Positions 34,641 to 47,166 of a stretch of DNA of 64,000 nt are shown here, piece after piece (the stretch's first letter is position 1; the number at the start of each line of letters is the position of its first letter). Where the stretch lies: the NCBI RefSeq assembly GCF_030272615.1, contig NC_081406.1, positions 238,874,422 through 238,938,421 on the forward strand, written 5' to 3'. The notes below the pieces were generated by a model. The model worked only from the letters and a program-made list of their open reading frames with translations. It had not been told where the DNA came from and searched no databases. The stretch comes from Cryptomeria japonica (Eukaryota; Streptophyta; Pinopsida; Cupressales; Cupressaceae). The position numbers and the translations under genes were made by a program.

Positions 34641-36850
34641 CACATCTATGAAATAAATGCATCATGAAACTAACTAAATGTAAAGAAAATGACACAATTT
34701 TCTTTTCCAAATGAGAACATGCACAAAATGCATGATAAAAAGAGATAATAATGTGCAATTTCTATGAATTTTTTACTAATTCAATTGCATAAACCATGAA
34801 TGAATGCACCTTAATCTGAGAATTGAATGCAAATATTGAAACATGCTCGAGTGTAAGAGGAGTCGGGTTCGCCAAAAAGTAATTGATGGAAAATTAGGGA
34901 GTCATAAGTTATGCTTTGTAAAATAAGAAATGGCCTAACTTTCACATGCATCACATTAAAAGGAGGATGAACACAAAAGTCTAGCCTCAATTCTATTATC
35001 AAGAGGGTTAGATATCTTTCAAAGTTTTATTCCCATTTTGTTTGAGTTGAAAATGTAATTGAAAGGATGTAAATTGAATGCTAAATCTAAGGTAAGAAAA
35101 TATATGCATGAACTAGCAACTTGGATAAATTATGCTAACTAATAATGAAACAAAAACTTCACAAGTACAAAAGTGGATAGGGAATCTGAGTATGCACCTG
35201 TGACTGAAATTTGATGTTGAATTGATAGGACCAAGGTGTTGGGTGGCTTGGTCTGCTGAGCTATGATCTGGAGGCCTAATTCCTAATGTTGTATGAACAA
35301 TAACTTGAAAATCTAAGGTTGAACAAGGACTAAGGTGTTGGGAACCCTAGTCCTTGAGAATCAAGCCAAGATTCCAAGAGCAAACCTATACTTGCTTCAT
35401 GAGAATTCCCAAAGATTTTTTGCTCGATCAGATACCTGTAACTACACACGAGGAAAGAAAGGGGGTTGTGGATAGGGGTTTGCCTTAGTTCAAACCTTGA
35501 GTTTGGAATTAACCCTAATTGAAATAGAAATTGAACTTGAACTAAATTAGAAAAGCTCACCTTTTGAGGGCAAGGCTAAAATGCTTGAATATAGATTATT
35601 ATACCTTCAATAGGTGATACAATGTTCTTAGGATATGTCCTCCATGTGTTGAAGCAATAACATGATAAATCACATAAAATACATCATGAAATCACAGATA
35701 AAACATAAGTTGAAAATGCCTTGATGTAGTTTGTTGCTCTTTGAATCAAATATGCTCTTAAGGAAGAAGAATTACTCTTAAATTGATGGTAATGGTATCA
35801 TAAGATGTAATTGTGAAAATGAATTGAGAGGGGTACTTTACATAGGGATTTCATAAATCAAATAACCATTAGGTCGACTTTGAATTGATATATTTTGACA
35901 CGAAGCAGAATTTGAATTAGAAAAGACCTTCAAATTTTCCTCTTGAAATTCAAGGAAAAATGTGCAAGACCAAATAGTATACTACCCAATCCTATCAACT
36001 TTGTTTTGAATTTTTAGGGATGCAAGAGAACAAGATTCTAATGTCAAATCAAACTCAATGGCTCAAACCATAATGCATAGGTATGCAAAATATGCTTTGA
36101 GAGTTGAAATTAGGATAAGATTAAGGATAAATCAAGATAAAATAATAAAGGGCACACCTAAAATTAAGGACCCAAATAAGAGTGATGATTTACTAAAGTG
36201 GAATAAGACCCATAACATTGAATAAAATATCAAGTAATTACATTAAAGGTACTATAATGCATAGTGGAAAGGGAAGTACTAAAATAGGTGCTAGGAGAGT
36301 GAAATTAGACACTAATAAGCATAATGATTCTCAAGGAGTAGGGTGCTAGGCATAGAGGTTTCACCCAAGTTCCCATGGATAAGCATAGATTTGCAAAAGG
36401 GTGCAATTTTGCAACACTACAAGCATGAGAATGACATGTGTCATTTGTAAGAGCATGTCAAAACGAGTATCATGAAAGAGACAAGTGAAAAAGCTAGAAT
36501 CAAATTGTTAAGGATTGAGGACATGTCAACTACAATTCCCATCCAATTGTTGTGTTCAACTGCCTTTGATCAAAGTGGGACAACAAGACTTATTAGCCCT
36601 ATCCATGATATGATGTAAATAAGGAACCAACAAACTACCATCTATGTGGGGATGGGTGGGGTGCTACTAGTAGCCCCTAACCAATAACTATGATTGTAGC
36701 CCCCTTAAATCAACCAACTTACAAAAAACAATCAAGGAGCATTGCCACAACTATTGTTTTAGTTGAATTCCCAAGGGGGTGAGAGGCCCTAAGTTGAGAG
36801 GAAGAGGGGTCATTATCCTTAAGGAGATAGATTAGCAAATAAGTTAATAC
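34641..36850 (-). repeat. Non-coding upstream part of the gypsy-like element
   Basis: No frame of note. Phrases such as 'gttttgcct(a)agt(t)caaacc' with a nearby 'gggtttgaaatagg' style segment recur at 52830-52880, which suggests that the untranslated/LTR region of the same family occurs in both places. A candidate LTR boundary was not found. Confidence 0.35.
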
Positions 36851-37852
36851 ATTAATCAAACTTGCTTGAAACTTTTGTAATTAAAATAATTATAGGTTTA
36901 CCTATATGGATCGAAAAGTTTCAACCAAAACACTTTCAATTGAAATCCTTAGCTTCCATTCATGCACAAAAAAATGCCTCTAAAACAATTTATAGACTTT
37001 TCCCTCAAAGCAATATTGCTAATTTTTTAATCATTTATATTTCAAATTAGCCTCTTTTTCTCCCACTAACCTCTTCTTTAATCACATCAACCGATTTCAT
37101 CTTACTCTCACTTCTACTTAACATAATCTTCCCAATTCATAATATACCCCTTCATCATCCCTCCCACATCCATTTTTTTCTCATACAACATATTTTGACC
37201 AAGAAAGTATATGATTATTGATGATACCATCATCTTGTATCATGAGGCACTTATATTTGATTCACACCCACCACCTTCACCTCATGTCAATACTCCTAGT
37301 CCTTTATTTTTTTTACACCATCTTTAATCATCCTTTTAAATTGTTTTACACGTATCTCATAGTAATTCAATAAAAAAAGAGGTCAATGTGATAGAAAATA
37401 AGGTTAATTTGAAAAATAAAACTATTAAAAACTTGACATCATAATTTAATTTACTATTGATTAATAATTATATAAAAAAATTCTGTATATCCATCTTTGA
37501 ATTAATAGTAAAGGACAGCAATAAATAAATATTAATAGAAAAACTTACAAATCAATAACTTAAATTATAAAAGTATAATATTTTAATTTATTATATTAAT
37601 GACTCAGCTCCTCTATAATAACCTTAAGCTTTAATTCATATAATAATAATCAATCATTATTTTATTTAAGCATATTTTCGCTTCTTTTTCTTTCCCCATT
37701 TAATAAAGCCATGTCTTAGCGACAAGCAAGTACAACGAAGCTTAAGACGCAGCTCACACCTACATTCCTTGTCCCGAACAGACCTGTACTCATACCCTTC
37801 ATGTCTACAAACTTTACAGAAATGGGAAACGCCTGCCACCTGGTTTGAAAAT
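36851..37852. other. AT-rich interval upstream of small gene copy 3
   Basis: The leftmost part is featureless. From about 37590 the sequence ('taatgactcagctcc...taatcaatcattattt...gcatattttcgct') corresponds to the promoter-side sequence of duplication copies 1 and 2 (20980-21090, 29560-29660). Copy 3 therefore shares at least 250 bp of upstream region with them. Confidence 0.5.
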
Positions 37853-37858
37853 TATAAA
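37853..37858 (+). promoter_or_regulatory. TATA box candidate of small gene copy 3
   Basis: TATAAA in 'attataaactataaagtaatg', 320 bp before the CDS. A second TATAAAG overlaps at 37860. Confidence 0.4.
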
Positions 37859-38172
37859 CTATAAAGTAATGTAACCATGTTGGCTACTGTGCAACAACTT
37901 CAAGCAAACGGTTTTACGAGGGTAACCATTCAATACAACACCCAAGCCCATCGTTTTACGGCAATTGTAAAAGGTATCATACTTCACCCCTGGTTTTCAA
38001 ATTCACGGAAAAAATGCCCACCGGATTCACCTCCTCTGCCCTTCCTACATATAGAATTTCCCCACTTCCTACCCAACTCCAACCACTGTGCATTAATCTG
38101 ATACTTCACCCTCTTCTGGATCTGCCATTGTTGTGTCTTCTGTTGCATTACAGACGATTGGCGGGTGTGAGA

Positions 38173-38382
38173 ATGGATCTTGCAACCGACGTCTTCATTC
38201 CCGAGGACTACGTCAGAAGCCGTCATGCAAGAAAAATGCCCGCCAAGCAGCAGGCGAACACTTCTGTAAAAGTTTCAGATGCTCACAATATTGTCCCGTT
38301 TGAACAGAAGACTGAGAATTCTCATGGGATGTACGGCGGCTTCAACAAAGAGGAAATAATTTTTACATGTCTAACTCCGTAG
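38173..38382 (+). CDS. Small conserved protein, copy 3 (69 aa; possible 122-aa form)
   Basis: Ancestral-looking copy: MDLATDVFIPEDYVRSR at the start and GGFNKEEIIFTCLTP at the end, with about a dozen silent and a dozen replacement differences from copies 1/2. Replacements are concentrated in the middle. An upstream ATG at 38014 is in frame here and would add 53 residues with a hydrophobic LCINLILHPLLDLPLLCLLL stretch. In copies 1/2 the same leader is out of frame. Which start is used is unknown, but conservation supports 38173. The gene lies 0.6 kb from the 3' end of histone H3, tail to tail. Function unknown. Confidence 0.65.
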   Translation: MDLATDVFIPEDYVRSRHARKMPAKQQANTSVKVSDAHNIVPFEQKTENSHGMYGGFNKEEIIFTCLTP

Positions 38383-39021
38383 CGCGCTCATTCCACTTCA
38401 TTTTGGTTTCCCTGTATAGCTTACACAGATCTCGGAATTTTTCATGAGTACATACAAGCATTTTTGTAGTTAGGGCATTCAGTCGAAGAGATTCAGACAG
38501 TAGAGATTTATTCTAATTGATGAAGAGATTCAGACAGTAGACTTGTATTCATTTAAGAGAAAAGTGGTGTGGCTTTATACCTCTAGGTATTTGAAACCTG
38601 TTGTTTCAGCCATTAGCGCTTGCATATTTTGCTTCAAATTTTATTAACTGCAATGGAGCCATGAATCTCAGATCTGTAATCTCATACTTAATGTAGCTTG
38701 TACACAATCTCATTGTCTAAAAATACTCATCATTAACATATATAGAAAGGCATATGAAATATGATTAGGTATTTTGATGAGAAAAAATTCGAACACGCTC
38801 AATCCCTGAAACTCCAAGCTAATGAAATCCATAACCGAGCGCCATAATAATGAAGAGAATTATCCTCTGCAACCCAAAATGGAGCATAGCACGCAGCTCA
38901 TTTGAATTCAAAGCACACAAAATTCAAAACTTTGGATAAGTACCTAGGGTTTAGAAAAGATTTCCAAAGAAAAGTGGTGGTGTGAAAACACACCGTAAAG
39001 GGGATAAAAACGGGGAAAGAT
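38383..39021. other. Interval between small gene copy 3 and histone H3
   Basis: Contains the 3' flanks of both convergent genes. A short near-duplication 'gaagagattcagacagtaga' occurs at about 38485 and 38522. No other feature is seen. Confidence 0.4.
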
Positions 39022-39441
<420 letters not shown>

Positions 39442-39533
39442 TCACAATCGCACTGCCTAAACTCAAGAGGTGACTGCAAATGAAAATCTAAGGAACAGAT
39501 GTAATGAATTTGTGGGGTTGCCCGTCTACTGTG

Positions 39534-39539
39534 TTTATA
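39534..39539 (-). promoter_or_regulatory. TATA box of histone H3
   Basis: The minus strand reads CTTATAAACAC 102-107 bp before the H3 start codon, a normal distance for a short 5' leader. No perfect plant histone octamer (CGCGGATC) was found upstream; a palindromic GATCCGGATC lies near 39660-39670. Confidence 0.6.
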
Positions 39540-39721
39540 AGCGTGCACACAGCGAATCCCTTCGTTTTCAAATTTGCGAGTTTGTCTTTGAGGAGGGAAG
39601 ACATCCCAGCCCTCCGATCTTCCTCCATTATCAAGGGTTCTCGATGCTTCTTCTCCATGTGATCCGGATCAAAGACGCCAACGAACAAGAAAACGTCTTT
39701 CTGATTCCAGCGGTGCTTTAG

Positions 39722-41214
39722 GATTTTAAATTATTTTTTTCTTCTAGGCCTAATATGGATACAAATAGTATAGGATTAATGGAATATTATGTTGAACAGT
39801 TGACATAGTTTTGGCCCTTTGAACTTTTTCACCATGTCAAAGTAAAAGTGAGGGCTCCTATTATTTTGGAAAAGTTTCTAAAAATCTCACCATGGGACCT
39901 CTTCTTACTTAAAAAATAGAGCTGGAATCTCTGAGCTTTTTTAGGAATATTTTAAAGCTGGGGTCTCATGAATTTTGTTTTGCACAAATGGCATAATACA
40001 TTCCTAAAAAATAGAACCTCTATTTTTAGACTTGAGTAATTTTTAAGCGACATCTTAAAATTGGTATTATTAATATTAGTAATAATTTGTGCAGAAGAAG
40101 AAATAGAAATAAAATATAAAAAAAAAAAAGGGAAACAAATTTGTGAAGCCACGTGGCATTTTTGGCAACCCTCATTATTTTCCCACAGCCTATTTTCAAT
40201 TCCTAAGTAGTAGCTACTTCACTAAAATAGCAAAAGATTCTAAATTATCCTTTCTCAACAATTTTAAATTTGCATGGGAAGACTCCAACTTCTTAAAATT
40301 AAGCAGAAAATAAACTCAAGCAGTGGCATGGGAAGACTCCAACTTCTTAAAATTAAGCAGAAAATAAACTCAAGCAGTGGCATGGGAACATGAAGTAAGC
40401 TACTGAAAATGGGGTAGGGCTAGAAATTGTCCCACCAGCTTAGGAATGTATTATGTCATTTGTGCAAAACAAAATTCATGGGACCGCCACCTTTAAAATA
40501 TTCCTAAGAAAGCTCAACAGCTTCAGGTCTATTTTTTAGGAAGCCCCCTCCATGGGAGCCCACCCTAAGTCAATCCTAGTCATTCACATTTTAAGATAGG
40601 GTCTCATGAGGGAGGCTTAAGCTCTATTTTTTAGGAAGAGGCGATCCCATGAATTAAAAAAAATTGTGCTACAAGATTTTTTGGAATCTTTTCCCCAAAA
40701 ATAGAAGCCCCTACTTTTTAGGCCTTCAAATTTGAGCGGGTGAAAAAGATGTGGGGCTAGAAATTGTCCCAGCATCTTAGGGATGTTATCTACCACTTGT
40801 CAAACAAATAAGTTTATTTTCTATTAAAAAATAGTTTTGGACGGAAATAAATTATTTTTCAGCTTAAATTTTGAAGCTTGAATTTTTAAGTTGAACTACA
40901 CTACGAAATTCATGGGACCGCCACCTTTAAAATTTTCTTCAAAAATCTCAACAACTCCAACTCTATTTTTTAGGAAGCCCCCCTCCATGGGACCCCAACC
41001 TAAGGGTAAGGTTCCATTAGGGGGGCTTCAACTTCTATTTTCAAGGAAGAGGAAGTTCCATGAAAAAAGTAAAAAAATTGTTATGGGATTATTTGGAATC
41101 TTCTGTAGAAAAATAGTAGCCCCTACATTTTAGAATCTTAGGAATTTCATTTGCCACTTGTCAAATATCTAAAAATTCAAATTCTTGGTAAAACAAAATT
41201 TTAGAGGGAAAATG
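39722..41214. repeat. Inverted-repeat element sequences (MITE-like), interrupted by a copia element
   Basis: The arm at about 39880-40015 contains 'ggaatattttaaagc...tctcatgaattttgttttgcacaaatgg'. It recurs as its reverse complement at about 40439-40560 ('ccatttgtgcaaaacaaaattcatgggaccgcc...ctttaaaatattcc'). Further copies of the 'aaattcatgggaccgccacctttaaaat...ttaggaagccccc(c)tccatggga' arm lie at 40905-41000 and, beyond the copia insertion, at 47287-47375. No coding frame was found. Confidence 0.65.
40273..40388 (+). repeat. Exact 54-bp tandem duplication
   Basis: Two identical units starting 'catgggaagactccaac' at 40273 and 40327, followed by the first eight bases of a third. They lie between the inverted-repeat arms. 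Confidence 0.95.
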
Positions 41215-41579
41215 TGTTAGAGTAACCGGGTCTTTACTTGATTAATTAAATGACATTTGTTTAATTAATTAAGTTCCCCTTTATCTCTTTTACACTTAAG
41301 CTAACATTAGGTGCATAATAATTAATTATTTTATTAATTATTATGTGCAAGCCTAGGGTTTTCCCTTTTAGGGTTTTTTGACCTATTAGAGGTTGAATCT
41401 TTTTCTTTTGTATTATTATTCTATTACACATTTTTGTGAATACAGAGCTCTCACATTCTTGAGCATTTTCCTGTGTTTATGATTTTTTATGTTGCTCATT
41501 TGCTTCTCCTTGTAACAGGTTTATTCAGTTTGCAGAGATCATTTGGGCTCCTGTGGTGTTGTATTTCTCAATTCTCTCA
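41215..41579 (+). repeat. 5' LTR of the complete copia element
   Basis: TGTTAGAGTAACCGGGTC to AATTCTCTCA, followed by the primer site. Contains 'cttaattaattaa' AT-rich blocks and CT-rich 3' region. Confidence 0.95.
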
Positions 41580-41591
41580 TGGTATCAAAGT
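41580..41591 (+). other. Primer binding site
   Basis: TGGTATCAAAGT directly after the 5' LTR is close to TGGTATCAGAGC (initiator tRNA-Met complement). Confidence 0.85.
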
Positions 41592-42568
41592 TTCAGATCT
41601 GCAGCTACCTGTTCTTGTTTTGAGTTTTTTTTGCATTGTAAGCAGATCTGGGGTTTCAGAAGTTTTTTTGTGCACCTAGGGATGGGCGTTTTTTCTAAGC
41701 ACTTTGGACTTAAACGGACCTCACCATCGGGCTCAGAAGGCCCAAAAACTCCTATGGTCATACAAAGCTTGATCATTTTCAATACCTGAGCCTCTGGGGG
41801 TATTTTTTTGTTCTATACCATGGCGTACAACCCTGGGACGCAGTTTGAGAAATTATTATTTTTTGAAAAAAAAATTGGGTCAACCCACGGTACGCAGGGT
41901 ACTGTGGGCCCCCTGACCTACACCAGGCTCGTACCTGCACCACCACCGACCCTGACAAGTCGGGTCCCCGCCGCCGCTGGCCCGCTCGTCAGCCACTTCC
42001 TCAATGGCCTCCACCCCAACCGTCATCGTAGCTCTCTTGTCTTTTTAGGGGGGGTTGGTTTTTTCTTTCTATATTGAGCATATGAAGTCATTTTTTTGAA
42101 AACGAATAAGCGTAGGAAAGCTGGTTCCAAGCCGAACCTCATGGTATTGGAATTTTTTACCAATTTTGTTGTTTGACTGTACTTTTTTCCAGTCGAAGTG
42201 GGGTCACTTTTATACACTTTCTGGGTCGTAGAATGGGCAAACGGACTCCGTTTTTCGAAAATGAATAGACATTGGAAAGCTCTCGACATGCTCTATTCAG
42301 ATATGTGATATTGTTTCTCATATTTTTCATCAGGTACATGAGATTTCAGTTTGAATTTTTTTTGCTTATGCACTGCTTCCTTCTCACCAGTATGTACTAG
42401 GGTTTGGATTTATCTCTAGTGGGGGGTGTTTTTTTCTCGCTTTCTGTCATTTATATTAGAAATATAGAATACAAAAACTCTCAAAATAAACAAACCCTTC
42501 TGTATCTTCTGTCTATTCTAAAAGATCACATAATTAAAAAAAACAAGCAGGTACAGGTGCAAAGTTTC
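41592..42568 (+). other. Long leader of the copia element
   Basis: About 980 bp of non-coding DNA between primer site and gag. A GC-rich patch lies at 41915-42030. Short frames here have no copia motif. Confidence 0.6.
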
Positions 42569-43545
42569 ATGGCATATTTTTTAGTTGAGTTGTTGACATC
42601 ACACAACTATCACACCTAGAAGCCTCGCATCACGAGGCTTCTCAGGGCACGAGGGTTGTGGTCTTGTTTGGATGAGGTTCAACCTTTGTTGCAGCATCAT
42701 TTTGATATTCTTCAGCACATAAACAAGATGGATGAGGCCATGGGTTTGCTCTCATTACATGTTTCCAACAGTCTTCTATTTCACCTTGATGCTTTGCTCA
42801 CTCCTCGAGCTATGTGGTTGAAGTTCGAGACTCTCTTCAGGAGAGTTAATGAGATCCAAGCATTACAGATTGAGGCAGAGTTGGTTTCCTTGTCACCTGA
42901 TTTCTTTCCCACCATTGAGGATTTTTTTAACAAATTCAAGACTACCAAATCTCCAGGGGTGTGGAAAGATCAAGACAAACCCAGAGTGCATTCACTTGAT
43001 CTTTTTGAAGCATCGGGGTCCCTTTCAGTTTGTTGCCTCTACTTTCTACTCCACCATGGATGGCTTGGGTGCTCCTTTTACCATGCCTACCTTTGATGTG
43101 TTTTGTGAGCATTTGTCTCGTGAGCGGTCTCACCTTTCTCAGCTAGACATGCTCTCAAGGTCCAATAACAAAGCATTGGTTTTTCAGTCATCTAAGGAGA
43201 AGCAAAAGTAGAAATTGAAGCCAAAGAAGAATTCTACAAGCAGCGAGCATTCCTCCAAGCCACCTCCTAAGTCTGATTCTAAACCACCATTTTATCTGAA
43301 ACAAGGAAAATATTCGCAGTCTAGTGAGTCTTCCTCCAAGGCTAAGAAGAAATTAGGAGATACTTGCAGTTTTTGTGGCAAGGAAGGACATCCAGTTTCC
43401 AGGTGTTGGAACCGATTAGAGGCTTTAGAGAAAGCCATGCAGTAGCATCATATCTCCTCACCTCAAGCGTCTTCTCCTTCCATAGGGAAAGGTCACATGT
43501 GCTCTCACTGCTCAAGCTTCAACCAATGGGTCCATTTGGATTTTA
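42569..43545 (+). pseudogene. Copia gag
   Basis: Begins MAYFLVELLTSHNYHT; the next codon, normally Trp, is TAG. It continues in frame with LLRARGLWSCLDEV and then the FDILQHINKMDEAMGLLSLH core of the copia gag domain. A frameshift near 42955 moves the frame to QFVASTFYSTMDGLGAPF. The zinc knuckle CSFCGKEGHPVSRC lies at 43364-43405 and is followed by EALEKAMQ and a TAG (43443). Another frameshift precedes the protease. Gag forms the particle, and the knuckle binds RNA. Confidence 0.85.
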
Positions 43546-44625
43546 GATTCAGGTGCTTCTCACCATATGAATCACACTCATCAGTTGGTTACTTCTCTTC
43601 CCTCTTGTGGTACTTCACAGATTGCAGTGGGTGACTCTGTTCAGCTTTCACTCTTGGGTTCAGATTTTGTCTCTTTGGATGGGGGTACTATGCAAGATGT
43701 TTTGGTTGTTCCTGACATCTCGACGAACCTCCTGTCAATTTATCAGATTTTCCATTCTGGCTCTGGTAAGACAGTTGATTTCTCACCACATGATGTGGTT
43801 ATTTGGGACCTCCATGACTTTGATTTGGTTGTGGCTACTGGGAGTGTTGATACTGCATCTCATCTTTACAGATTTGATGGATTTGAGCCCTCTGCGGGTA
43901 CAGGTTCAACTCTTATAGAACATGCATATTTAGTGAGTAAGCTTTGGCATGAGCACTTGGGCCATGTCAATTATAGATATCTTCAGCCGATAAGTATACA
44001 AGCACTTGTTCTTAGGCTCCCACAGATTTCCTGCACTGATGATGTTTGTCATGGTTATGTGCTTGACAAGCATCACAGGGATCCCTTTTCGAAGGGAAGA
44101 GCCCCTCGTGCTTTAGCACCTTTGGAGTTGATTCACAGTGACCTCATGTCATTCCCTACTCCTTTATCTAGGGCCAAGTATGTACTCACATTTATTGATG
44201 ACTTCTCCAGACGCACATGGGTGTACTTTCTTAAGTACAAGTCTGATGTCTTTGATTCATTTTGAATCTTCAAGACATTTGTAGAGAAGCAGTTTGGTTG
44301 TTCTATTTGATGGATATGTACAGATAATGGGGGGAGTACATGAATCAGGCTTTCAAAGATTTTTGCACTGAGCATGGTTTACAGTATCAATTTACTATTC
44401 CCTACACCCCTCAGCAGAATGGTGTTGCTGAGAGAAAGAACAAGATTTTACGAGAGATGGTGAATTGTATGATTCAGTTCAGGTCCATGGATTCATCCTT
44501 TTGGGCTAAGGCAGTCAATTGTGCCAACTGCATTCAGAATCAGATGCCTCACAAGGCGATTCGACATATGACTCCTGAGGAGGCTTGGTCTCATGACAAG
44601 CCTGATGTTTCTTTTTTCTGAGTAT
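43520..44625 (+). pseudogene. Copia protease and integrase region
   Basis: Protease active site ILDSGASHHMN at about 43544-43576. The integrase zinc domain has LWHEHLGHVNYRYL with the following CHGYVLDK, where the second metal-binding Cys is Tyr. Catalytic core: LELIHSDLMSFPT (first Asp), WICTDNGG (second Asp, about 44310) and TPQQNGVAERKN (Glu, about 44409). Stops at 44263, 44308 and 44619 and a one-base loss at 44330 in the G run break the frame. Confidence 0.9.
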
Positions 44626-46590
44626 TTGGCAGTGAGGCATGGGCATTTATTCATGATGCTCAGAGGAGAGCAATGGAGTGGAAGAGTTGACCCCTCATTT
44701 TTGTTGGCTACTGTGAGGATGTTAAGGCATACAAGTTGTTTGATCTTGATTCCCGAGAGGTCCTGTTTCGACAAGATGTTCAGTTTGATGAGCGCCTTCC
44801 CACAATGGATACCTTGTCTCCAGTGTCTACCCCTCTAACTACTCCTCCCACTACACCTCTTCTGAATTATTTTGAGGATGATTCTGATGATGTTGTTGAT
44901 GATCCACCATCTCCACCTCCACCTGCTCCACCTCAGATGCCCAAGTGGGCTCGCTTTACTGTTGCAGCGATAGGATCTATGGTCGGTGATCCTTAAGATA
45001 CCCATCGCACCCGTTCTCATACTGTGGGTTCTAGTCTTTTGATTTATGCCATTTCAGATGATCCTCAGAAGTTTTCAGAGGCAATAGGACACCCTAAGTG
45101 GGATTGTGCTATGGAGGAGGGGTATTCTTCTTTGATGAGGAATAATACTTGGGATCTCTGTCCTCTTCCTAAGAGCATAAAGATGGTTTGGTGTCGATGG
45201 TTGTATCGCACCAAGTATGTTGCTGATGGTTTGATTGATAAGTACAAAGCACGTCTTGTTGCGAAGGTTTTCTCACAGGTTGAGGGTATTGATTACTTCG
45301 AGACATTTGCCCTTGTCACCAAGATGAACTCTATTCGCTTTGTACTATTCCTTGCAACTTCTAGGGGATGGCCCATTTTTCATATGGATGTGAAGAGTAC
45401 TTTCTTGCATGGAGGCCTATAGGAGGAAATCTACATGGAGCAGCCTCAGGGATTTATGCAGGACATTTCTTTAGTTTGTAGACTTCGGCATTCCTTGTAT
45501 GGTCTCAAATAGGGCCCTCGGGCTTGGTATGAGAAGATGGACTCTTTCTTGCTCTCCACTGGTTTCACACGTCATTCCAATCACACAATGTACATTCAAC
45601 ATCTTGAGGGTGAGATCCTGATTCTTATTCTATATGTTGATGATCTCCTCATCATAGGTAGCTCATCCTCTATGATTCTGCATGTTCAACGAGCCTCGAT
45701 GGACCAGTTCGAGATGACAGATCTCGGTCTTCGACACTATTTTCTTGGTCTTTAGGTGATTCGGTCTTCTGATGGGATTTGCATTTACTAGCATAAGTAT
45801 GCCCTGACATGCTTCGACGCTTTTGCAAGCTTGATTGCAAGCCTTCCCCCACTCCTTTTCAATCAGGGGTTGTTTTGATTACTACTTGCCCCACTCCTTC
45901 AGTAGATTCTACACTTTACAGGCAGTTGATTGGTAGTTTGTTGTACCCGACACACACTCGTCCTGACCTTTCCTTTGTGGTTGGCCTTGTCTCTCAATTC
46001 TCCCATGATCCTCATGGGAGTCATTGGCAAGCTTCCAAACGTATTTTGCGATACATTTGGGGCTCTATTTCTCATGGCGTTCACTACACATCAGGGGAAC
46101 CTCACATTGTTGGCTACACTGACTCAGATTTGGTTGGTGATGTCAATGATCGAAACTCTACTTCTGGCTTTGTTTTCTATCTTGGCTCTAGTCCTATCAC
46201 ATGGTCTTCCAAGAAGCAGATTGCTCATGCATTATCATCTATAGAGGCTAAATACAGAGTTGTTGTGCTCTCCAGTTAGGAGATCTTATGGCTTCGACAG
46301 TTATGACTGAGTTTGGTTTTCCTCCTGATAGTCCCACTATTCTTTGGTGTGACAATCAGAGTGCTATTCACTTTTCTCGCAAATCGATGGAGCATCAACG
46401 AACGAAGCACATTGAGCTTCACATGCATTTCATCCACCAGTTGATTCAAGATGGTTCTCTCATTTTGGAGTACATTCCCACTGTCGAGCAGGTTGCAAAC
46501 ATCTTCACAAAACCTTTTGCATCACCGCGCTATCTTCAATGGCACTCTATGCTTGGGGTGAAGGAAGTTGTCCTTGGGGGGTCTTTATGA
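44626..46590 (+). pseudogene. Copia reverse transcriptase and RNase H
   Basis: Reverse transcriptase: WDCAMEEGYSSL, KARLVAKVFSQVEGIDYFET, IFHMDVKSTFLHG (usually NAFLHG), YMEQPQGF, and the catalytic YVDDLL at 45633-45650. RNase H: YRQLIGSLLYPTHTRPDLSF, YTDSDLVGDVNDRNSTSGF, SSIEAKYR (usually TEAEY) and WCDNQSAIHFS, then TKHIELHMHFI and VANIFTKPF near the end. In-frame TAGs replace expected Gln codons at about 45419, 45510, 45753 and 45788. The polyprotein ends at 46590. Confidence 0.92.
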
Positions 46591-46793
46591 GGCCTTTCTT
46601 CCTTCTTATTTCTTTCAGCATGTTATTTTATCTCTTTTTGGAGAGGAGTTTTTTCCCACTGGGTTTTCTCCTTTTTCTCCGTTTCATAGAAATTTCCTTG
46701 TATTTGGGTACCTGATCAAGCCTTGTTGTTGGGACCCATCTTTACTGATTTTAGTAGTTGTTTTAGGTTTCAGCTTCTCCCTAAGTCTAGCTT

Positions 46794-46802
46794 AAGGAGG
46801 GG
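46794..46802 (+). other. Polypurine tract
   Basis: AAGGAGGGG directly before the 3' LTR. Confidence 0.85.
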
Positions 46803-47166
46803 TGTTAGAGTAATTGGGTCTTTACTTGATTAATTAAATGACATTTGTTTAATTAATTAAGTTCCCCTTTATCTCTTTCACACTTAAGCTAACATTAGGT
46901 GCATATTAATTAATTGTTTTATTAATTATTATGTGCAAGCCTAGGGTTTTCCCTTTTAGGGTTTTTTGACCTATTAGAGGTTGAATCTTTTCTTTTGTAT
47001 TATTATTCTATTACACATTTTTGTGAATATAGAGCTCTCACATTCTTGAGCATTTTCCTGTGTTTATGATTTTCTCTGTTGCTTCCTTGCTTCTCCTTGT
47101 AACAGGTTTATTCAGTTTGCAGAGATCATTTGGGCTCCTGTGGTGTTGCATTTCTCAACTCTCTCA
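46803..47166 (+). repeat. 3' LTR of the complete copia element
   Basis: TGTTAGAGTAATTGGGTC to AACTCTCTCA. It differs from the 5' LTR by about 14 substitutions and a one-base indel, by eye. Confidence 0.95.

Larger units (their letters stand above)
41215..47166 (+). mobile_element. Complete Ty1/copia retrotransposon (decayed)
   Basis: Flanked by the exact five-base target duplication AAATG (41210-41214 and 47167-47171). LTRs are 365 and 364 bp, about 96% identical by eye. Order: LTR, tRNA-Met primer site, about 1 kb leader, gag, protease, integrase, reverse transcriptase, RNase H, polypurine tract, LTR. The polyprotein has at least eight TAG stops, some TGA stops and several frameshifts, so it is not autonomous now. 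It inserted into the inverted-repeat element described at 39722-41214. Confidence 0.95.

Noticed and set aside
40273-40388. Possible CRISPR-like repeat
   Set aside because: Only two adjacent identical units without spacers, in plant DNA.
41808-42289. Short frames in the copia leader
   Set aside because: They lie between primer site and gag, have no copia motif, and include a GC-rich low-complexity patch.
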